Positions 17,540 through 26,252 of a stretch of 63,689 nt of DNA are shown in pieces (the first letter of the stretch is position 1; every line of letters starts with the position of its first letter). Where the stretch lies: the NCBI GenBank assembly GCA_964404215.1, contig CAYOJF010000014.1, positions 1-63,689 on the forward strand, written 5' to 3'. The notes under the pieces are model-generated. The model saw only the letters and a program-made list of their open reading frames with translations, did not search any database and had not been told where the DNA came from. The DNA is from Aureispira sp964404215. Its GTDB lineage: Bacteria > Bacteroidota > Bacteroidia > Chitinophagales > Saprospiraceae. The translations under genes and the position numbers were made by a program.

Positions 17540-18847
17540 ATGAATATGCGTCTATTCCATCAATTACTAATAGGAACTCTCTTAATATTTTTCACTTCAT
17601 CAGGGCTACTAGCCCAAGGGTATATTCTACTTCCGATGGACGAAAACCAGACGAATCACATGAAAGCCTACGGGATCACCTATCAAGTGTTAGCAGCCAA
17701 ACAAGAAGCATTTTGGCTATTAAACTATGAAGGAGGTAGTTTTGCTTTCAAATACAATGAAGTGTTCAAAAAAGAGTGTATCCGACGAGGTGTTTCTTAC
17801 AAACTCATCCCAACTGCCAAATTCAACAGTATTCTAGCTGAAATCAATCGTCCTGAAGTCAACATGGAAGCCATGAAACTAGAAGTAGCTCCCAAAGTAG
17901 CGGTATATAGCCCTACGGTAAATGCCAAAGGAGAGGAAGTGCAGCCTTGGGATGATGCGGTTACTTTAGTGCTTACCTATGCTGAAATCCCCTATGATTT
18001 GGTCTATGATGATGAAGTTCTAGAAGGTAAATTGAATGAGTATGATTGGCTACACTTGCACCATGAAGATTTTACGGGGCAATATGGGAAATTCTATAAG
18101 ACCTACAGCAATCAACGCTGGTACAAGGAATATGTCCAAAAAATGGAAGCTTTAGCCACCAAAAATGGTTTTGACAAAGTTTCGGAACTTAAACTAGCTG
18201 TTGTCAAAAAAATACGTGAGTTTGTCGCTGGTGGTGGTTTTATGTTTGCTATGTGTTCCGCTACCGATACTTATGATATTGCATTAGCCGCAGATGGCGT
18301 TGACATTTGTGACCATATGTATGACGGAGATGCCCCAGATCCTGATGCTCAAAATAAACTTGATTTTGACAAGACTTTTGCTTTCAAAAACTTTGATTTG
18401 GTCAGAGATCCACTCAAATATGAATACTCTACTATAGACGCCTCACCAATCACCTCTCCTGCTAGACGAGTGAAAGATGATGTTGATTACTTTACATTAT
18501 TCGATTTTTCTGCTAAATGGGACCCTGTACCGACTATGTTGACCCAGTGCCACACCAAAACAGTAAAAGGATTCATGGGCCAAACAACAGCATTTCGAAA
18601 AAATCAAATCAAATCAAATGTACTTGTACTAGGAGAAAACAAGCCTGCCAATGAGGCCCGCTATATCCATGGGACTTTTCAGAAAGGTTTCTGGAGTTTC
18701 TATGGAGGTCATGACCCTGAAGATTACCGTCACTATGTGCATGATCCAGCAACAGATTTAGATTTACACAAAAAATCTGCAGGGTATCGCCTTATTTTAA
18801 ATAATGTCCTCTTTCCTGCGGCTAAAAAGAAGCCTAGAAAGACCTAA
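17540..18847 (+). CDS. Conserved secreted protein, database name asparagine synthetase B (function unproven)
   Basis: The 435-residue product has a signal peptide (ends LLAQ, about residue 26). It belongs to a highly conserved Bacteroidota family recognisable by LLPMDENQTNHMKAYGITYQ, YDWLHLHHEDFTGQYGKF, GGGFMFAMCSATDTYDIALA, DFSAKWDPVPTM and YGGHDPEDY. From memory the family is labelled asparagine synthetase B in databases. None of the glutaminase or AMP-forming synthetase motifs of AsnB is present and the protein is exported, so that name is very doubtful. The central region looks like a glutamine-amidotransferase-like (ThuA-like) fold, which is inference. It is monocistronic, ending before the palindrome at 18944. 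Confidence 0.75.
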   Translation: MNMRLFHQLLIGTLLIFFTSSGLLAQGYILLPMDENQTNHMKAYGITYQVLAAKQEAFWLLNYEGGSFAFKYNEVFKKECIRRGVSYKLIPTAKFNSILAEINRPEVNMEAMKLEVAPKVAVYSPTVNAKGEEVQPWDDAVTLVLTYAEIPYDLVYDDEVLEGKLNEYDWLHLHHEDFTGQYGKFYKTYSNQRWYKEYVQKMEALATKNGFDKVSELKLAVVKKIREFVAGGGFMFAMCSATDTYDIALAADGVDICDHMYDGDAPDPDAQNKLDFDKTFAFKNFDLVRDPLKYEYSTIDASPITSPARRVKDDVDYFTLFDFSAKWDPVPTMLTQCHTKTVKGFMGQTTAFRKNQIKSNVLVLGENKPANEARYIHGTFQKGFWSFYGGHDPEDYRHYVHDPATDLDLHKKSAGYRLILNNVLFPAAKKKPRKT

Positions 18848-18943
18848 CTATTCTTGAGCATACCTCAAAAAAAAGGCACAATAGTGCTTAAATGTATTGA
18901 CTTGTCGCCTAAAGAAATGATTCTCTACTATAAGTGTTTTCTG

Positions 18944-18995
18944 AAAAAGCAACCAAAGACNNNNNNNNNNACCAAAGACTTTGGTTGCTTTTTTT
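18944..18995. terminator. Terminator palindrome interrupted by a 10-N assembly gap
   Basis: The left flank ends in AAAAAGCAACCAAAGAC and the right flank begins ACCAAAGACTTTGGTTGCTTTTTT. Both sides share ACCAAAGAC. Merging them gives AAAAGCAACCAAAG-t-CTTTGGTTGCTTTT, a perfect terminator hairpin for the gene ending at 18847. The N run (18961-18970) is most simply an unmerged contig overlap at the hairpin. Confidence 0.75.
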
Positions 18996-19094
18996 ATTTG
19001 AGTAATTTTGCCCTATATTCTAAGTTGGGTAACTGCTGTTATCCAATAGACGCTAAGAGTTTGTCTAAAGCAAGCTCTAAAAATCAAATGATTT

Positions 19095-21104
19095 ATGAAG
19101 CCATTGTTTTTATTGTTTTTATTGTTCCTTCTAGGCTCTGCTTGTACATCTAGTAAGCAAAACACCACAGAAGCAATTGAAATAGACTTACAGAACCCTG
19201 TTATCAAACAAATTCTAAACTTCAAGAATAAACGAAATACACAGAACATACTCCCTTTTCTATCAGTAGATAATCCTTCTCATAGATATATGGCAGCCTT
19301 TTCTTTAGGGTCGGTACAAGATACTACTGCTATCAAAGAGTTGTCTGCACTACTGAAAGATAAATATCCTGAGATACGAGCTATGGCTGCTTATTCATTG
19401 GGACAAACAGAAAGCCCTACTGCCGCACAGTATCTTGTAGAATCTTTTGACCTAGATAGTGTCCGTACGGTCCAAGCTGCTATCCTAGAAGCAGTTGGAA
19501 AATGTGGCACGATGGAACATCTCAAATATATGGCTACTACTCCTCCTTACCCTATTCAAGATAGCTTATTATGGGAGGGACAAGCTTGGAGTATCTACCG
19601 TTTTGCTCTACGTGGTCTCGTACATCAAGAAGGTACTACCAAAATCATGAATGATTTCATCGCCAACTCTCTAATGGCTCCTAAAGCTCGATTTGCAGCA
19701 GCTCACTATTTGGCTCGTACACAAGGAATAGACCTAACAGGCTATGAGAATGTACTTCTTAATAGTGTAGAAGAGGAAACGGATGTCAATACTCTACTGC
19801 CGTTAATTATGGCTCTAGCCAAGACTAGAACCATCCGAGCAAGAGAGCGGTTATTGACTCTTTTTCCAAAACAAAAAGACTATCGCACTAAATGCAATAT
19901 ACTTAAAGGTTTACGTTATTTTGATTATGATTCTGTCAAAACAACAGCCTTCACGGCTTTGAAAGATACTAATTTGCATGTTAAAGTATGTGCTGCTCAA
20001 TATTTGTACTACAATGGCAATGACTTTGATGCAGGCAAATACTTTGAACTAGGTTTGGCAGCCAAAGACTGGCAAGTTGGCAGTGTTCTATTTGGTGCTG
20101 CTCTTAAGAATACCATTTATTTCAAAACAAAAACAAAAAATTTCTATAGCTCAAAAATAGTTGGTCTTTATAAGGAAAGTAATAATATCTATGAAAAAGG
20201 AGCCCTACTAAAAGCATTAGGAAATTATAGCTGGAATTATAGAGTAATCAGCCAATCTATGTTTTCTGCTGTTGATTCTGTCAAAATTGACCCTATCATT
20301 CGCTCCAGTGCTACGGAAGCACTTTGTATGTTACGACGTTCCAAGGATTATGCACGGGAACTAAATATGTCCAAACTACGAGTAACCAAAGAACTAAATG
20401 TCATTTTTCAGCGAGTAATCACGGAAGGAGATCCTGCTATGAAAGCTATTGTAGCAGAACTCTTAACGATTCCCGAATTAGATTTCAAGACGACCTATCC
20501 TGATTATCAATTTCTAAAAGAGGCTCAGTCTAAATTATCTCTTCCTAGTGAAATCGAGACGTATATTTATTTACAAAAAGCGATTAACTATTTTGAAGGG
20601 GATCCAAGCAAATCTGTTTCGGTAAAATCAAATTCATATACAGAAATAGATTGGCAATTGATCCGAGCATTAAAAGAAAAACATCAAATCACGATGCAGA
20701 CCAGCAAAGGGAACATCACTCTTCAGCTCCTGCCTGAAGTAGCTCCTGCTACGGTTACTCAGTTTGTTAATCTAGTCAAAGCGGGCTATTACAATGGTAA
20801 AGCTTTTCATAGAGTATTACCTAATTTTGTTGCTCAAGGTGGTTGCTCACGAGGAGACGGCTGGAGTGGGTTTAATGTGACTGTAATGTCAGAATTTGGA
20901 GCCAATGTAGATTACCATGAAGAAGGAATGGTTGGCATGGCTTCTGCTGGAAAAGATACCGAAAGTGCTCAATTTTTTATTACACATGCTCCAACCCCAT
21001 TTTTGGATAACAATTATACGATTTTCGCAAAAGTCTCTAAAGGGATGTCTGTTGTGCATCAATTAGAAATTGGCGATATCATCAAAAAAATAGAAATTAA
21101 TTAA
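19095..21104 (+). CDS. Lipoprotein with HEAT repeats fused to a cyclophilin-type peptidyl-prolyl isomerase
   Basis: The 669-residue product is a lipoprotein (MKPLFLLFLLFLLGSAC, lipobox Cys about residue 17). Residues about 45-470 are alpha-helical HEAT-like repeats (HRYMAAFSLGSVQDTTAIKELSALLKD type units). Residues about 525-669 form a cyclophilin domain: ITLQLLPEVAPATVTQFVNL, GYYNGKAFHRVLPNFVAQGG, SAQFFITHAPTPFLDNNYTIFAKV. The catalytic FHRV arginine and the QFFI core are present, so cis-trans prolyl isomerase activity is plausible. The HEAT part probably binds a client or partner in the periplasm. The fusion is known among Bacteroidota, but the two-domain job is unproven. Confidence 0.88.
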   Translation: MKPLFLLFLLFLLGSACTSSKQNTTEAIEIDLQNPVIKQILNFKNKRNTQNILPFLSVDNPSHRYMAAFSLGSVQDTTAIKELSALLKDKYPEIRAMAAYSLGQTESPTAAQYLVESFDLDSVRTVQAAILEAVGKCGTMEHLKYMATTPPYPIQDSLLWEGQAWSIYRFALRGLVHQEGTTKIMNDFIANSLMAPKARFAAAHYLARTQGIDLTGYENVLLNSVEEETDVNTLLPLIMALAKTRTIRARERLLTLFPKQKDYRTKCNILKGLRYFDYDSVKTTAFTALKDTNLHVKVCAAQYLYYNGNDFDAGKYFELGLAAKDWQVGSVLFGAALKNTIYFKTKTKNFYSSKIVGLYKESNNIYEKGALLKALGNYSWNYRVISQSMFSAVDSVKIDPIIRSSATEALCMLRRSKDYARELNMSKLRVTKELNVIFQRVITEGDPAMKAIVAELLTIPELDFKTTYPDYQFLKEAQSKLSLPSEIETYIYLQKAINYFEGDPSKSVSVKSNSYTEIDWQLIRALKEKHQITMQTSKGNITLQLLPEVAPATVTQFVNLVKAGYYNGKAFHRVLPNFVAQGGCSRGDGWSGFNVTVMSEFGANVDYHEEGMVGMASAGKDTESAQFFITHAPTPFLDNNYTIFAKVSKGMSVVHQLEIGDIIKKIEIN

Positions 21105-21276
21105 TCGGACTATATTTCAGCCTAGTATGCACAAGAAGCTTTCTTTTGAACTTTTACTACACTGAAATGTATACTCTTTCCGTCCTTATAAATAAATAAA
21201 ACGGCTAGTCTTTTATTATTCCATATACTAATTACTGGAATTTAGGGGGCAGCAACTAATTTTCCAAAAACCACTC

Positions 21277-21876
21277 ATGGCTGATAACATACATCCTATA
21301 TTTGATATGCTGCTCCAACGAGCAGAACGAGAAAAACGCCTCCAACAAAAAAGTAAAGTACTTTGGTTGACAGGTCTCTCTGGCTCTGGAAAAAGTACCA
21401 TTGCCGAAGCATTAGAAAAAAAACTGTTTGTGGATGGTTTTTTTCCACAAGTATTGGATGGAGACAATATTCGTTCAGGAATTAATAATAACCTAGGATT
21501 CAGTGTCTCTGATAGGCAGGAAAATATTCGACGTATAGCAGAGATTGCCAAACTTTACTTACAATCTGGTATTATTACCATCAATTCTTTCATTAGTCCA
21601 ACACGCTCAATTCGTCAAATGGCAAAAGAGATTGTTGGTACCGAAGATTTTATAGAAATTTACATTAATACCCCTTTAGCTATCTGCGAAAAGCGTGATG
21701 TAAAAGGACTCTACAAGAAAGCACGTAGTGGTGCTATTAAAGGATTTACGGGTATAGATTCTCCTTATGAGCCACCTATAAACCCTGCTCTAGAAATCAA
21801 AACCGAGAATCAAACGGTGGAACAGTCTGTTGAAATACTGTTTGATTTTTTATTACCAATCATACAATTTGATTAA
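21277..21876 (+). CDS. cysC: Adenylylsulfate (APS) kinase
   Basis: The 199-residue kinase phosphorylates adenylylsulfate to PAPS with ATP. The Walker A motif GLSGSGKST covers residues 33-41, the APS-binding segment is DGDNIRSGINNNLGFS, and FISPTRSIR and the KGLYKKARSGAIKGFTGID element are typical of the family. The length is standard. It is the first gene of a cysC-cysD-cysN operon (12 bases to cysD). No cysH, sulfite reductase or sulfotransferase lies in the window, so PAPS could feed cysteine synthesis or sulfation. Confidence 0.95.
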   Translation: MADNIHPIFDMLLQRAEREKRLQQKSKVLWLTGLSGSGKSTIAEALEKKLFVDGFFPQVLDGDNIRSGINNNLGFSVSDRQENIRRIAEIAKLYLQSGIITINSFISPTRSIRQMAKEIVGTEDFIEIYINTPLAICEKRDVKGLYKKARSGAIKGFTGIDSPYEPPINPALEIKTENQTVEQSVEILFDFLLPIIQFD

Positions 21877-21888
21877 AATATATCTATT

Positions 21889-22791
21889 ATGAAACATTAT
21901 ATAAGCCACTTAAAAGAGCTAGAAGCAGAGTCGATCTTTGTTATTAGAGAAGTAGCTGCTCAGTTCGAAAAACCTGTCCTCATGTTTTCTGGCGGTAAGG
22001 ATTCGATTTTGATGACTTATTTAGCTCAAAAAGCTTTTTATCCTGCCAATATTCCTTTTACGTTATTGCATGTAGATACAGGGCATAATTTTCCTGAGAC
22101 TATCCAGTTTAGAGATCAATTGATGGAAAAACTAGGCGTAAAACTAATTGTTGGTTCGGTACAAGAAGCGATTGACACAGGTATGGTCACCGAAGAAAAA
22201 GGATTTAATGCTTCTCGTAACTCATTGCAAACAGCTGTCTTGTTAGATGAATTGGAAAAAGGAAAATTTGATGCTGCCCTAGGTGGTGCTCGAAGAGATG
22301 AAGAAAAAGCAAGAGCAAAAGAGCGTTTTTTCTCCCACAGAGATGAGTTTGGTCAGTGGGATCCTAAAAATCAGCGTCCAGAGTTATGGAATATATTCAA
22401 TGGGAAAAAACAATATGGAGAACACTTCCGTGTCTTTCCTATTAGCAACTGGACAGAACTAGATGTATGGCAGTATTTAGAAATGGAAGGAGTAGAACTG
22501 CCCAATCTTTATTTTGCCCACACACGTCCTTGTTTTGTAAGAGATGGGGTCATTTTAGCTGACTCTGATGCAGTGAATAAACGCCCTGAGGAGAAAGTAG
22601 AAGATATGATGGTTCGTTTTCGCACGATTGGCGATATGACCTGTACAGGAGCGGTATTGTCAGAAGCTAATACCATGGAAAAAATTGTAGAAGAAGTAGC
22701 TGCCACTAGGGTAACCGAAAGAGGTGGGCGGTCTGATGACAAACGTTCTGAAACAGCAATGGAAGATCGTAAAAAACATGGTTATTTCTAA
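21889..22791 (+). CDS. cysD: Sulfate adenylyltransferase subunit 2
   Basis: The 300-residue product is the small catalytic subunit of ATP sulfurylase, which makes APS from sulfate and ATP. The PP-loop motif is in PVLMFSGGKDSILM, LLHVDTGHNFPET is conserved, GGARRDEEKARAKERFFS and the C-terminal DRKKHGYF ending match CysD. It works as a heterodimer with CysN, encoded 82 bases downstream, whose GTP hydrolysis drives the reaction. Confidence 0.96.
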   Translation: MKHYISHLKELEAESIFVIREVAAQFEKPVLMFSGGKDSILMTYLAQKAFYPANIPFTLLHVDTGHNFPETIQFRDQLMEKLGVKLIVGSVQEAIDTGMVTEEKGFNASRNSLQTAVLLDELEKGKFDAALGGARRDEEKARAKERFFSHRDEFGQWDPKNQRPELWNIFNGKKQYGEHFRVFPISNWTELDVWQYLEMEGVELPNLYFAHTRPCFVRDGVILADSDAVNKRPEEKVEDMMVRFRTIGDMTCTGAVLSEANTMEKIVEEVAATRVTERGGRSDDKRSETAMEDRKKHGYF

Positions 22792-22873
22792 CCTTGGACA
22801 TTGAATCAATTTGAAAACACTCGTAATGAACTATCCGAAAACAGTTTATTACTCAATATTATACCAATAAATC

Positions 22874-24133
22874 ATGGCAAACAAAAAGACAGAACTACTT
22901 CGTTTTACCACCGCAGGTAGTGTAGATGATGGTAAAAGTACCTTGATTGGTAGACTGTTATATGACAGTAAATCTATTTTTGAGGACCAATACCAAAACA
23001 TAAAAGAAACTAGCGAAAGAAGAGGAGAAGAGGATATCAATCTAGCACTATTGACTGATGGTCTAAAAGCTGAAAGAGAACAAGGTATCACGATTGATGT
23101 TGCTTATCGCTATTTTGCTACGCCAAAAAGAAAATTCATTATTGCCGATACTCCAGGGCATATACAATATACTCGTAATATGGTTACAGGGGCATCTACT
23201 GCCAATGTAGCCCTAATTTTAGTGGATGCTCGTCATGGAGTCATAGAGCAAACTCGCCGCCATTCTTTTATTGCCTCTCTACTCCAAATCCCTCACTTGA
23301 TTGTGTGTATCAATAAAATGGATTTAGTAGATTATAAAGAAGAAGCCTATTTAAAAATTAAAGAAGATTTTGGTGAGTTCGCTTCCAAACTAGATATCAA
23401 AGATGTAGATTTCATTCCTATCTCAGCACTCAAAGGAGATAATGTAGTCAACCGCTCTGAAAACATGTCTTGGTATGGTGGCTCTACCTTACTTTATTCA
23501 CTAGAGAATGTACACATTGCTTCTGATCATAATTTCATTGACTGCCGTTTCCCTGTTCAGCATGTCATTCGTCCTTATACAGACGAATATCATGATTACA
23601 GAGGTTACGCAGGCCGTGTAGCGGGAGGTGTGTTCAAAAAAGGAGATAACGTGGTGATACATCCCTCTGGTTTTAGCTCCAAAATCAAAGCCATCAATAC
23701 TTTTGATGGAGAAATAGAATCCGCTTACCCTCCTATGTCTGTCACCTTATTATTAGAAGACGATATAGATGTGAGTAGAGGAGATATGATTGTCAGAGAA
23801 AACAATCAAGCAACGGTAACACAGGACTTGGAAGTGATGATTTGTTGGTTCCACCAAAAGCCACTACAAGTTCGTGGAAAATACACGATACTCCACACGA
23901 CTAAAGAAGTCCGAGGGCTAATTAAAGATGTTCGCTACAAACTTAATATCAATACTCTCCAAAGAGAGGAAGACGAAAAAGTCATCGGTATGAATGATAT
24001 TGCTAGAGTTGTTATCCGAACCACTAAACCACTATTTATAGATCCCTACCGTAAAAATAGAGTAACTGGAGCCTTAATCTTTGTTGATGAAGGAACGAAT
24101 GAGACTGTTGGTGCTGGTATGATTATCTCTTAA
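22874..24133 (+). CDS. cysN: Sulfate adenylyltransferase subunit 1 (GTPase)
   Basis: The 419-residue product is the GTPase subunit of ATP sulfurylase. The G motifs are G1 GSVDDGKST (15-23), G3 DTPGHIQYTRNM and G4 NKMD, followed by EF-Tu-like barrel domains. There is no C-terminal APS-kinase domain, consistent with the separate cysC gene upstream. It ends 23 bases before a terminator hairpin shared with the convergent gene cluster on the other strand. Confidence 0.96.
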   Translation: MANKKTELLRFTTAGSVDDGKSTLIGRLLYDSKSIFEDQYQNIKETSERRGEEDINLALLTDGLKAEREQGITIDVAYRYFATPKRKFIIADTPGHIQYTRNMVTGASTANVALILVDARHGVIEQTRRHSFIASLLQIPHLIVCINKMDLVDYKEEAYLKIKEDFGEFASKLDIKDVDFIPISALKGDNVVNRSENMSWYGGSTLLYSLENVHIASDHNFIDCRFPVQHVIRPYTDEYHDYRGYAGRVAGGVFKKGDNVVIHPSGFSSKIKAINTFDGEIESAYPPMSVTLLLEDDIDVSRGDMIVRENNQATVTQDLEVMICWFHQKPLQVRGKYTILHTTKEVRGLIKDVRYKLNINTLQREEDEKVIGMNDIARVVIRTTKPLFIDPYRKNRVTGALIFVDEGTNETVGAGMIIS

Positions 24134-24156
24134 GTTTACTATGATAGCAATACAAG

Positions 24157-24192
24157 AAAAGGGGTTAAAATCTGTTGATTTCAACCCCTTTT
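24157..24192. terminator. Bidirectional terminator between cysN and the triplicated family
   Basis: AAAAGGGGTT (24157-24166) pairs with AACCCCTTTT (24183-24192), with a further imperfectly paired AAATC/GATTT inside. A T-rich tract follows on the plus strand and the A4 start gives a U-tract on the minus strand. Confidence 0.8.
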
Positions 24193-24208
24193 TGTTTTTA
24201 GGATAATA

Positions 24209-25192
24209 TCAATTCCCCCCTCTAGTACTTTGATAATTCAAAAGTAACCCATAATCATCAACATCCAATACATTCAGAACAATATCATGGAATACCAACT
24301 GGCTGCCTTTCCCTAAAAATAGGTTTTGAACATAGGTCTTTTTTCTATCCTTGACGGTACATTTTATCACATACTCCTCTGTGCCAAATAGCCTTTGAGG
24401 ACTAGAGAAAGTATAACAAACCCGTCCTACCTTCATTCGCTTCTTTTTGGAAGAAAATATTTTATATTTGCTTTTGGAAAAACGAATTTTAGGTAGCTCT
24501 ACTTCTATATACTTCCATTTGAAGGTAGTACTATTAACTGTGTCAGGCAAATTAGCCCCGATACAGTAGCTTACATCCCATAACTTCCACTGCTTGTCCC
24601 GAATCGTAATCAACGTACTGTCTGTAAAAAAAAGACGCCGTTGTACTATAGTATCCTTTGTTTCTTTCTGAGGTAAAGAATGCCAATCTATTTCATGTAA
24701 AACAGGTATCGTATACCTAAAATCATCTTTATCTGTACAACTGAGATAAGGGTCTTTTATCTCTATTTTCTTGTATCCTTTAGCCCTATGCCATCCATGA
24801 CTACGCTCTATACTATCCTGTTTTATTCGACGACGTTTTGTTATTTCATCAAAACTTACATATTTCTGCCGACGCCGAAAGACTAGCGAATCATTACCAG
24901 TCCTAAGTTTAGGAGGATCTATAAGAGCGAAATCCTGATAGCCTAATGCCTTATTGCTCTTAGATCGCCATGTTTTATGCAATGTCAATAGGTCTGGTGT
25001 AGTCGTATCTTCCTTTTCCTCCAATCCATTTTTCATAGGAAATACTTGGGCATATTGCTGTAGGGGGATCACAGGAGATGGCAAGTATCTTCTATACTTA
25101 AACCTATACTTATACTTCATCACCAAACTATCCTGTGCCGCTGTAGAAAAACAGATGCCTAAACACCCTAATAATATTAACCAAAATTTCAT
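24209..25192 (-). CDS. Exported protein, tandem paralogue 3 of 3
   Basis: This is an exported protein of about 327 residues with signal peptide MKFWLILLGCLGICFSTAAQ. It shares with its two upstream paralogues the blocks QDSLVMKYKY, PVIPLQQYAQV, KEDTTTP, LGYQDFALI, FFTDSTLITIRDKQWKLW and GSQLVFHDIVLNVL. The middle is the most diverged part. No enzyme motif is recognised. An in-frame ATG at 25216 would add MIPQKIVY; this leader matches the end of the protease gene at 27251 and looks like a duplication relic, so 25192 is the preferred start. It is the last gene of a four-gene minus-strand cluster. Confidence 0.75.
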   Translation of the reverse strand: MKFWLILLGCLGICFSTAAQDSLVMKYKYRFKYRRYLPSPVIPLQQYAQVFPMKNGLEEKEDTTTPDLLTLHKTWRSKSNKALGYQDFALIDPPKLRTGNDSLVFRRRQKYVSFDEITKRRRIKQDSIERSHGWHRAKGYKKIEIKDPYLSCTDKDDFRYTIPVLHEIDWHSLPQKETKDTIVQRRLFFTDSTLITIRDKQWKLWDVSYCIGANLPDTVNSTTFKWKYIEVELPKIRFSKSKYKIFSSKKKRMKVGRVCYTFSSPQRLFGTEEYVIKCTVKDRKKTYVQNLFLGKGSQLVFHDIVLNVLDVDDYGLLLNYQSTRGGN

Positions 25193-25224
25193 ATAGACTA
25201 TTTTTTGAGGAATCATTAGTATTT

Positions 25225-26220
25225 CTATCTCGTACTTCGATACTTCACAATTAATCCTTCACTATCAAAAACTAATACATTTAGGACAATATCATGGAAG
25301 ACCAACTGGCTGCCCTTTGCTAAAAATAGATTTTGGATATAGGTCGTGTTTCTATCCTTGATAGTACATTCCATCACATACTCCTCTGTCCCAAATAGCT
25401 TTTGAGGACTAGAAAAAATATACGACAATCGCCCTATCTTGATTCGCTTATTTTTCTTGGAAAACACCCTGTAAAATGCTTTATACTTTGACTTATAAAG
25501 AGGCCTACTAGGTGGCAAATCTACTTCATCACACTGCCATCGGAAGGTCGTATTATTGACGGTATCAGGAAAATTGTACCCAATACAATAACTCACTTCC
25601 CACAACTTCCATTGCTTGTCCCGAATCGTAATCAACGTACTGTCTGTAAAAAAAAGACGCTTTTGCTCTATGGTATCCACTGCTGTCTGTTGCGATAAGG
25701 AAATCCAGTCAACCTCATGCAAAACAGGGATAGTGTACTTGAAGTCATCCTTATCTATGCAACCTATATAGGGATTGGGAAGTTCTCTAGGATTTTTCCA
25801 GTATTCTATCCCAATACGTCCTCCTATCCCATGGCTCCTTTCATACATAACTGTATGACATCTTCTCTCTTTATCCTTTTCTACATACTCTTGCTCCAAC
25901 TGAAAGAGTATGGAATCATGTTGATTTCTTTCGTTAGCAACATCTATAAGAGCAAAATCTTGATAGCCTAATGCCTCATTCTTTTTAGATCGCCATGTTT
26001 TATATAGTTTCAATAGGTGTGGGGTAGTCGTGTCTTCCTTTCCTCTCAGCCCATTTTTAATAGTAGCTACTTGAGCATATTGCTGCAAAGGAATAACAGG
26101 TGGTGCTGCATGTCTCTCATACTCAAACTTATACTTATACTTCATCACCAAACTATCCTGTGCCACTACAACAGAAAAGAGGGAACCTAAAGACACTAAT
26201 AATACTAACCAACGTTTCAT
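25225..26220 (-). CDS. Exported protein, tandem paralogue 2 of 3
   Basis: This is an exported protein of about 331 residues with signal peptide MKRWLVLLVSLGSLFSVVVAQ. It is nearly identical to paralogue 1 over most of its length and more distant from paralogue 3. The conserved FFTDSTLITIRDKQWKLWEV and GCIDKDDFKYTIPVLHEVDW blocks are unchanged. Differences cluster in the region after LFQLEQEYVE. An in-frame ATG at 26244 gives the same MIPQKIVY relic as in copy 3. Function is unknown; the position behind a calpain-like protease suggests a shared role. Confidence 0.75.
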   Translation of the reverse strand: MKRWLVLLVSLGSLFSVVVAQDSLVMKYKYKFEYERHAAPPVIPLQQYAQVATIKNGLRGKEDTTTPHLLKLYKTWRSKKNEALGYQDFALIDVANERNQHDSILFQLEQEYVEKDKERRCHTVMYERSHGIGGRIGIEYWKNPRELPNPYIGCIDKDDFKYTIPVLHEVDWISLSQQTAVDTIEQKRLFFTDSTLITIRDKQWKLWEVSYCIGYNFPDTVNNTTFRWQCDEVDLPPSRPLYKSKYKAFYRVFSKKNKRIKIGRLSYIFSSPQKLFGTEEYVMECTIKDRNTTYIQNLFLAKGSQLVFHDIVLNVLVFDSEGLIVKYRSTR

Positions 26221-26252
26221 GTAGACTATTTTTTGAGGAATCATTAGTATTC

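Noticed and set aside
18854..19153. Plus-strand frame running across the 10-N gap
   Set aside because: It is translated through unknown bases and a terminator hairpin and overlaps the start of the HEAT-cyclophilin gene.
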